Origin: Ananas comosus
Lineage: Eukaryota; Streptophyta; Magnoliopsida; Poales; Bromeliaceae
Direction of reading: 5' to 3'
Length of the DNA stretch: 64,000 bases
Assembly (NCBI RefSeq): GCF_001540865.1
Contig: NC_033628.1
Coordinates: 9,260,907 to 9,324,906 of the forward strand
In this document: piece after piece, positions 58,249 through 64,000 of the stretch
Layout of the letters: each line of letters opens with the position of its first letter
How positions within the stretch are numbered: position 1 is the stretch's first letter
The notes under the pieces: generated by a model
What the model saw: the letters and a program-made list of their open reading frames with translations, nothing else
Database searches by the model: none
What the model was told of the DNA's origin: nothing
Position numbers and translations under genes: made by a program

Positions 58249-58788
58249 GAGTTGAGCTAGAATACTATCGATAGCAAACGGGCTCCGTTGCCACCCATTT
58301 GTTTTCGATGATGGAGCCTCCAAATCGACGATCGGCACCGTTGATCATGATCTATACGACTTGAAGTATCTAGAAACCAAATTTTAAATCTTTTCAATAT
58401 TATTAACCTAATGATCAAAGGGTTTCAAAATTTATAATTTTAATGGTCAATATGAGGCATTTTCTCGTTTAACGGTGTAAAGATATCCAAATCAATTGAA
58501 TTTTGGTTAGAAAATTTTTTAAACAATTTAGAACAAGATCTATACTCTCGATCTTGATTATAAGATTCCTATCATCACTTTTTAAAGAATATTTATTTTC
58601 AGCCGTTCATTTTGTGTCCACTTGATGGACAAGAGAACAATATCGAAAAAGTATGAAATTTGATTTTTAGATGCTTTAAGTGGTATAGATCATATTCAAC
58701 GGTGCCGATCGTCGATTTGGAGACTCCATCATCGAAAACAAATGGGTGGCAACGGAGCCCGTTTGCTATCGATAGCATTCTAGCTCAA

Positions 58789-58792
<4 letters not shown>
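58249..58792. mobile_element. Foldback MITE, long family, copy with CGGGCTCCG tips
   Basis: Starts GAGTTGAGCTAGAATACTAT and ends GATAGCATTCTAGCTCAACT. Tips GCAAACGGGCTCCGTTGCC and GGCAACGGAGCCCGTTTGC are exact complements of each other and also nearly self-complementary. Arms continue inverted through GACGATCGGCACCGTTGATC. Flanked by TATATA on both sides, suggesting a TA target. Best reference copy of the family. Confidence 0.9.
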
Positions 58793-58830
<38 letters not shown>

Positions 58831-58835
<5 letters not shown>

Positions 58836-59363
58836 GGTTACAATATTATTAATAGTATCAACTACTTATTATTAGGTTTTCGGCCCTTAGATGAAGGGAT
58901 GTGTGGTCAGGATAATCGTAGGGGGGGTTGAGGAGGTGTTTAATTGAATAGTATGATTTAACCGATGAAAATGGCCAAAGGGGTAGATCTAACAGCAGAA
59001 AACTCGATAGCATCAAATGCTTGGTATTATCGATAGTATAGTAGCCGGACTCTATATTTATAGGTAGATCTAACGGCAAAAAACTCGATAGTACAAAATA
59101 ATTGGTACTATAGATAGTATAATAGCCGGACTATATATATAGAGAGAGAGTCCGACTACTATATTATCGGTAATACCAAATGCTTAGTGCTGTCGAATAT
59201 TTTGCCGTTAGATCTATCCGTTTGACCAGTTTCACTCAATAGATCATACTATTCAACTAACCACCTGCTCAACTTTAGAGAATCACTATCATCCTAACCG
59301 CACATCCCTTCATCCAAAGCCGAAAACCTAATAGCAAGAGGTTAGTACTATTAATAATATAGT
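58831..59363. repeat. Repeat unit Y1 (direct copy at 59850-60388)
   Basis: Contains two short-family MITE copies tip to tip: one at about 58831-59055 (ATTAGGTTTTCGGCCCTTAG, GTAGCCGGACTCTATA) and one at about 59155-59363 (GTCCGACTACTATATTATCG), separated by an incomplete piece. Ends at the N. Confidence 0.8.
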
Positions 59364-59364
59364 N

Positions 59365-59814
59365 GCTCAACATACAAAATGAATGCATGAAATACAATAT
59401 TATAATATTAAAAAAATTAGAAAAAACAACTCTATAAGCGAGTGAAAAAGAGAAAGAAAGAGCAATTAAAGTAGCATTTTGCTGGTTTGATTTTATGGGC
59501 CCAATAATCTAAATTCTATATACATGCAATTAAAATACATAATATAAATTTCTATAATTAAAATATATATTATATATAATTATATAGAGAGAGAGTTCGG
59601 CTACTATACTCTATTAGTATATATAGACCTCTTTATACTCATAAGTTTTCGACCATCAAATCTATACTTTTGACCATTTCCATATGTAAATCATACTATT
59701 CAACCAACCACCCGCTCAATCCTAGGGGACCACTATTATCCCAATTGCACATCCAACAGCGAAAAATTTATAAGTATAAACGGGTCTATACTTATAAGAA
59801 TATAGTAGCCCTAG

Positions 59815-59820
<6 letters not shown>
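59365..59820. repeat. Repeat unit X2
   Basis: Second copy of X1, starting directly after the N at 59364, with small changes (GAAATACGAT to GAAATACAAT). Ends in GTAGCCCTAGCCTATATATA. Confidence 0.85.
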
Positions 59821-59849
<29 letters not shown>

Positions 59850-59850
<1 letters not shown>

Positions 59851-60388
59851 TAGGTTACAATATTATTAATAGTATCAATTACTTGCTATTAGGTTTTCGG
59901 CCCTTAGATGAAGGGATGTGTGGTCAGGATGATAGTAGCCCTCTAGAGTTGAGGAGGTGGATAATTGAATAGTATGATTTAACTAATGAAAATGGCCAAA
60001 GGGGTAGATCTAACGGCAGAAAACTCGATAGCATCAAATGCTTGGTATTATTGATAGTATAGTAGCCGGACTCTATATTTATAGGTAGATCTAATAGCAG
60101 AAAACTTGATAACACAAAATAATTGGTACTATAGATAGTATAATAGCCGGACTACATATAGAGAGAGAGAGAGCCCGGCTACTATATTATCGATAATACC
60201 AAATGCTTAGTGCTGTCGAATATTTTGCCGTTAGATCTATCCGTTTGACCAGTTTCACTCAATAGATCATACTATTCAACTAACCACCTGCTCAACTTTA
60301 GAGAATCACTATCATCCTAACCGCACATCCCTTCATCCAAAGCCGAAAACCTAATAGCAAGAGGTTAGTACTATTAATAATATAGTAG
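59850..60388. repeat. Repeat unit Y2
   Basis: Second copy of Y1 with the same arrangement of two short-family MITEs (about 59850-60075 and 60170-60388). The order X-Y is kept, so about 1 kb is duplicated in direct orientation. Confidence 0.8.
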
Positions 60389-60646
60389 ACTTTTTCTATA
60401 TATATATGTATACATATATATTTCGAGCTTTTCGAGCCTAATTCGAGCGAGTCCAGTAATACTCAAGCTTGGCTTGAAATTAATTTCAAGCCTAAATTTA
60501 GGCTTAAGTTCGACTTGAAATTAATTCGAGCCGAGCTCGAGCGAGCCGAATATCGAGCCGAATGCGAGTCGAACACGAGCCGGCTCGCTCATTTGCCAGC
60601 CCTACTGCTACTAGCTTTGTTTTGCATTAACATTTCAGGACAATTA

Positions 60647-60810
60647 TCGACTGTCCCTAGCGCAAGTGGCAAAGGGCTTGGTGGTTGGTACCCGAGGTCC
60701 CAAGTTCGAATCCTAGTTGATTCATATTTCCAGCTAAGTTTATTTCTAAATAAAATAAAAAAAAATGGGTAGCGTGCTACCTATCTCTCTCAAAAAAAAA
60801 AAAAAAAAAA
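60647..60810 (+). mobile_element. tRNA-derived SINE with 18-bp target duplication
   Basis: Best-preserved SINE head: CCTAGCGCAAGTGGCAAAGG (A-box region), TTGGTACCCGAGG, AAGTTCGAATCCTAGTTG (B-box), then AGCTAAGTTTATTTCTAAA, GCGTGCTACCTATCTCTCTC and a poly-A tail. Flanks AACATTTCAGGACAATTA (60629-60646) and AACATTTCGGGAAAATTA (60811-60828) are the duplication. Pol III-type internal promoter by family analogy. Confidence 0.92.
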
Positions 60811-61125
60811 AACATTTCGGGAAAATTAGCGCTGAAAAGAACTCAAATGCATCTCTTGGCGAGGTGCAAACGATGGAATACGTCTTATTACAGTGCTGCA
60901 CACACTTCTGGAACATAAACTTTTTAGTGCTACACACACTTCTAGAACATAAATTTTTTACTTACTACATTAATTTCTGACTTTTCTAGCGCTCATCGAT
61001 AATTGTGATTTTACTCTTTTTTAGGCTTTCTTAGTCACAACTTCTTCTAACAATCACCAAAGAGGAAGGATACAACACTAAAACATTGGAAGGGAATGTT
61101 TGTATTAGCAATTGGGTCTAAGAGT

Positions 61126-61309
61126 ACCGATCGCTCCTAATATAAGTGGCAGAGGATTTGATGGTTGATATTCGAAGTTTTAAGTTCAAATCTTAGTTGA
61201 TTTATATTTTTCAAATCTTAGTTGATTTATATATTTCAGCTAAATTTATTTCTAAAAAAATAAAACGAAACAAATTGTAAAAATAAAAAATAAAATAAAA
61301 TAAAATAAA
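61126..61309 (+). mobile_element. Older tRNA-derived SINE copy
   Basis: Head TAATATAAGTGGCAGAGGAT and AAGTTCAAATCTTAGTTG are decayed A- and B-box regions. TTTCAGCTAAATTTATTTCT follows, with an AAATAAAATAAAATAAAA tail. An internal duplication of TCAAATCTTAGTTGATTTAT is present. The flanking duplication is blurred (TATTAGCAATTGG against CATTAGCTAAATT). Confidence 0.75.
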
Positions 61310-63128
61310 GATGCTAGCATTAGCTAAATTTGGCCCTCAAAGGTACACAAGTACAGTTGCTATTTGGTGTCACAGCACATTAAGGCCTTGTTAATTTGAT
61401 ATATATATACCAATTAAAAACATCATTTTTATACTATAAAAAATTTAAAAAGCTCTTTCAACTTTTTCCTGGTATGCGCTATAAAATTAAGGTTGTAAGC
61501 AATTGCAATCTCAATTTTAAAAATTTAAAAAAAATATAAATAATTTTAAATTTTTTGAATTTTGAATAATATAAGAATAATATTTTTAAAAGCCAATAAA
61601 TCTAGTTTTTAAAATAACTTTTCTATGGAAATCACTAATCAGATACAAAGATTCTCTTGCGCTTCTTAGTGGTTTGGCTCCGCGTAAACCGAGTTGCAAA
61701 ATTATTTTCGATCTGAAACCTTTCCCTTTGTTTGGTTCGATGTACATAAAATTATTTTTATGAATTTGAAAAAAATTTGAAATTTTCATTTTGCATAGTT
61801 TTTCAACGGAGAACGAAAATTCAAGCTGTGTAAAATTTTTTTTCATTTTTTTTTTTTCATTGAACCAAGCACATGTGATATTTTTTTTCCTTTATTCAAG
61901 CAAACAATAATGATGAAAAACTATATTTTTTTCTATAAACTAAATATTATAAAACATAAAATATTTTTTTTCATAATTTTTTTTTTAATAATTTTACGTT
62001 GAACCAAACAGACCCAAATGCTTCTTTGTGCAAACAAGTAGGCGCCAATTTGAGACACTAGTTTTGTTTGTTGTAGAATAGTATTCACAAATTAAAAATT
62101 AATAAACAATTGAAAATCACTACATGTGCCATGCCTTTACAATTTCTAATCTTTCTTAGAAGCACGTGAGAGGGGAGGGTATACTATAATCACGTTACAA
62201 ATTAAAAAATTAATGTAATTAATGATGCTCTTAAACAAAAAGGAAAATTATATGCGCACATGAACTGCGTGCGTGGCTCTTAAACCTTCAGCATAACTTG
62301 TATTAGATATTTATATTTTTTAACATGTGAATGCACTAAAATCATTAATTAAGAACAAAGATATGCATTTACAATTCAAAATTTAATTCAATGATTCTAA
62401 TTTAATTTGTTACTTTTCAAGTTACAACGTAAGCTTCTGAAAACACCAACGAATCCACCGCATGCACGGATAGCATTTTGCAGAAACGAATCAACAGTAA
62501 ATTTTAGGAGTTCTCACGACTTTTTCATTATTTTCTATTTCAGAATATTTAGCTCCCGATATATCTGATCAAGATAATTAAGAAAATTTCTAATTAGATA
62601 GCATCTCCTAATTTTATATATTAAAAAATTTATTTTAAAAAGTATCCATGAAAAGGTCAATTATCTCCATATTATTATGCACATTAAACATGGAAACTAT
62701 TTAGAAAATATTACGTGCCAAGTGATCCGTGAGTGCAAATGCACAAAGTTAAAAGTTTTTATTGTTTGATAAATAAAAATAAATATTAATGTTTAATGCA
62801 TAAAATTAATATAATTTTATAAAAAATAAATAAGGTAAAACTTTACACTATTAATAATAATATTCTAATAATACAAAATAAATTTTGTATTATTAAAATA
62901 ATTGATAGTTCGCGCATGACCACGTGTATTTCAACTTAATAGTATATAAGACTTTTAATACAAATGCATTTCTCTATGTCTAAATTGTATTATTAGGATA
63001 CGAAGATTGAACTGCATTCTTATCAAACTATTTTGATCTTCCGCTCTTAATTGTAATTTTGATATCGATAAATAAATTTAATACTGTCTTAGACGCGTTT
63101 ACACTGTAAGGAGAAAAGGATCATCTAC
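61310..63128. other. Gene-free AT-rich stretch
   Basis: No gene or sharp transposon end. Possible decayed repeats (GTTTGGTTCGATGTACATAAA near 61731, TTGAACCAAACAGACCC near 62000) could be inverted ends of one more decayed MITE. Confidence 0.45.
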
Positions 63129-64000
63129 TGTCACGCCCCGGATTACTCGTTTTTCCGGACACGCCGACAAATTCGTCGTATACAAAAAAAATTTTCCTAT
63201 ATACGAAGCGAAATAGTACAAGAACCTGTAATCAAACAATACTACAACCAGTAGTATAGAGCTGCTAAAAAGAAATAAAATATAATTAAAAACAGAAGTT
63301 TACGATACATATATAATATCCAGGTGTACAAAACGCTCGCTTCAGCGAGATACAACATAAGTATGTATAAGAGATCTAACTCCGCTGTAGCTGGTATACT
63401 CCATATCAGCAGCAACTAGGAAGAGATCTAACTCGCGACTCTCTTTCCACGATCAGAATCCGCAGTAGCAGCAGCCGCAACCGAAGACTCTACAAAAGAT
63501 TTCAACAACTAGGGATGAGAACTACTGCAAAAACAAGTAGTTCTCAGTGGGTTCCGCCCTCAAACACATCGACTCACCCACCAAGTCTACGGATGTATAC
63601 TCGAATGATAAAAAGGGAACTGAAAATAATCTACAGCTATATACCACTATACTATCATGATCCGACACTACTATTTGTAGAATAAGACAAACTCTGACCC
63701 AATTTTACTAGCGACTGTAAATATAGCCGTCCCAGGAACTGTGAACACACCCGTCCCGCCTGTCGAAGCTATACAGCTATCTCCACACTAAGCAGTCCAT
63801 GGAGAGTAAGTCCAACTAGGACACAACGACACCAACGCAAACGTACAAAACCCGACTCTAAAGTGGCATTCGTGGACGCTATCCAACCGAATATGTAAGC
63901 ATATCTCTGTCGATCTTAATCATGCTCTTACAGGGTAAAATCCAATTAAATAGGGCCCAACTGGTCTAACAATCAAACTCACATGCTCTCGGCACAATCT
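63129..64000 (+). mobile_element. Ty3-gypsy-type LTR, runs off the window
   Basis: Starts TGTCACGCCCCGGATTACTC and shares its first 370 bp or so with 55789-56163. It continues with AAGTAGTTCTCAGTGGGTTC and CTCACCCACCAAGTCTAC, typical LTR-style non-coding DNA. The right end and any internal domains lie beyond 64000. Confidence 0.6.

Larger units (their letters stand above)
56978..60606. mobile_element. Foldback element with CGAGC-rich ends, host of a MITE nest
   Basis: The left edge TAGGGGTGGAAACGAGCCGA with GAGCTCGAGCGAG is mirrored by the right edge GAACACGAGCCGGCTCGCTC and TTTGCCAGCCCTA. Matching paired words inside include CTCAAGCTTGGCTTAAAATT (left) and CTCAAGCTTGGCTTGAAATT (right), a direct similarity. 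Between the ends lie at least two long-family and several short-family MITEs (57224-60388). No transposase. Confidence 0.55.

Overview
The window is nuclear DNA from a flowering plant, probably a monocot. The heat-stress factor gene has GC-rich, alanine-rich coding sequence set in AT-rich intergenic DNA, and the rest is dense with small foldback transposons, SINEs, LTR and LINE remnants, a Helitron and a pararetrovirus fragment. Species cannot be fixed from sequence alone; a non-grass monocot is my best guess. Seven single-base Ns are present (6503, 21252, 22735, 23725, 24701, 56164, 59364), and most sit exactly where one repeat family switches abruptly to another.

Only two genes look intact. 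(1) On the minus strand, 17661 down to 11034, is a complete trehalase (GH37) gene. I reconstructed 11 exons with canonical GT/AG borders that join in frame to 580 residues, including both family signatures and the two catalytic acidic residues. (2) On the plus strand, 34396-35432, is a two-exon class B2 heat stress transcription factor of 303 residues with DNA-binding domain, HR-A/B coiled coil and LFGV repressor motif. Its leader may carry a 79-codon upstream ORF, a G-box palindrome and a heat-shock-element core.

Layout: 1-8.5 kb holds MITEs, including Tourist-like elements with TTA duplications and a 0.9 kb nested palindrome. 8.5-11 kb is gene-free, less repetitive DNA downstream of trehalase. 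11-17.7 kb is the trehalase gene. 17.9-28.5 kb is a transposon patchwork: a dispersed 1.6 kb repeat carrying a LINE tail, an LTR-like block with a primer-binding-site motif, a SINE, a hAT-like end, a caulimovirid RNase H fragment and several foldback MITEs. 28.5-32.6 kb is retroelement-like sequence whose distal part recurs inverted at 41.1-42.9 kb, with the HSF gene between the arms. 43.2-44.4 kb has successive unrelated tandem arrays. 45.9-47.2 kb is the inverted partner of the 18.8-20.4 kb repeat. 47.2-49.6 kb is GC-rich LTR-like DNA. 50-56.8 kb holds a MULE-type MITE, a Helitron, a hAT MITE and LTR pieces. 57-60.6 kb is a nest of foldback MITEs inside a larger element. 60.6-61.3 kb has two SINEs, and the window ends inside an LTR that starts at 63129.

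The two genes have no visible functional link; each is a stand-alone unit. The most unusual structure is the foldback MITE group. Copies share an interior but carry different hairpins at their tips, and each copy's two tips match each other. The nested inverted pairs around the HSF gene are the other main point for follow-up.
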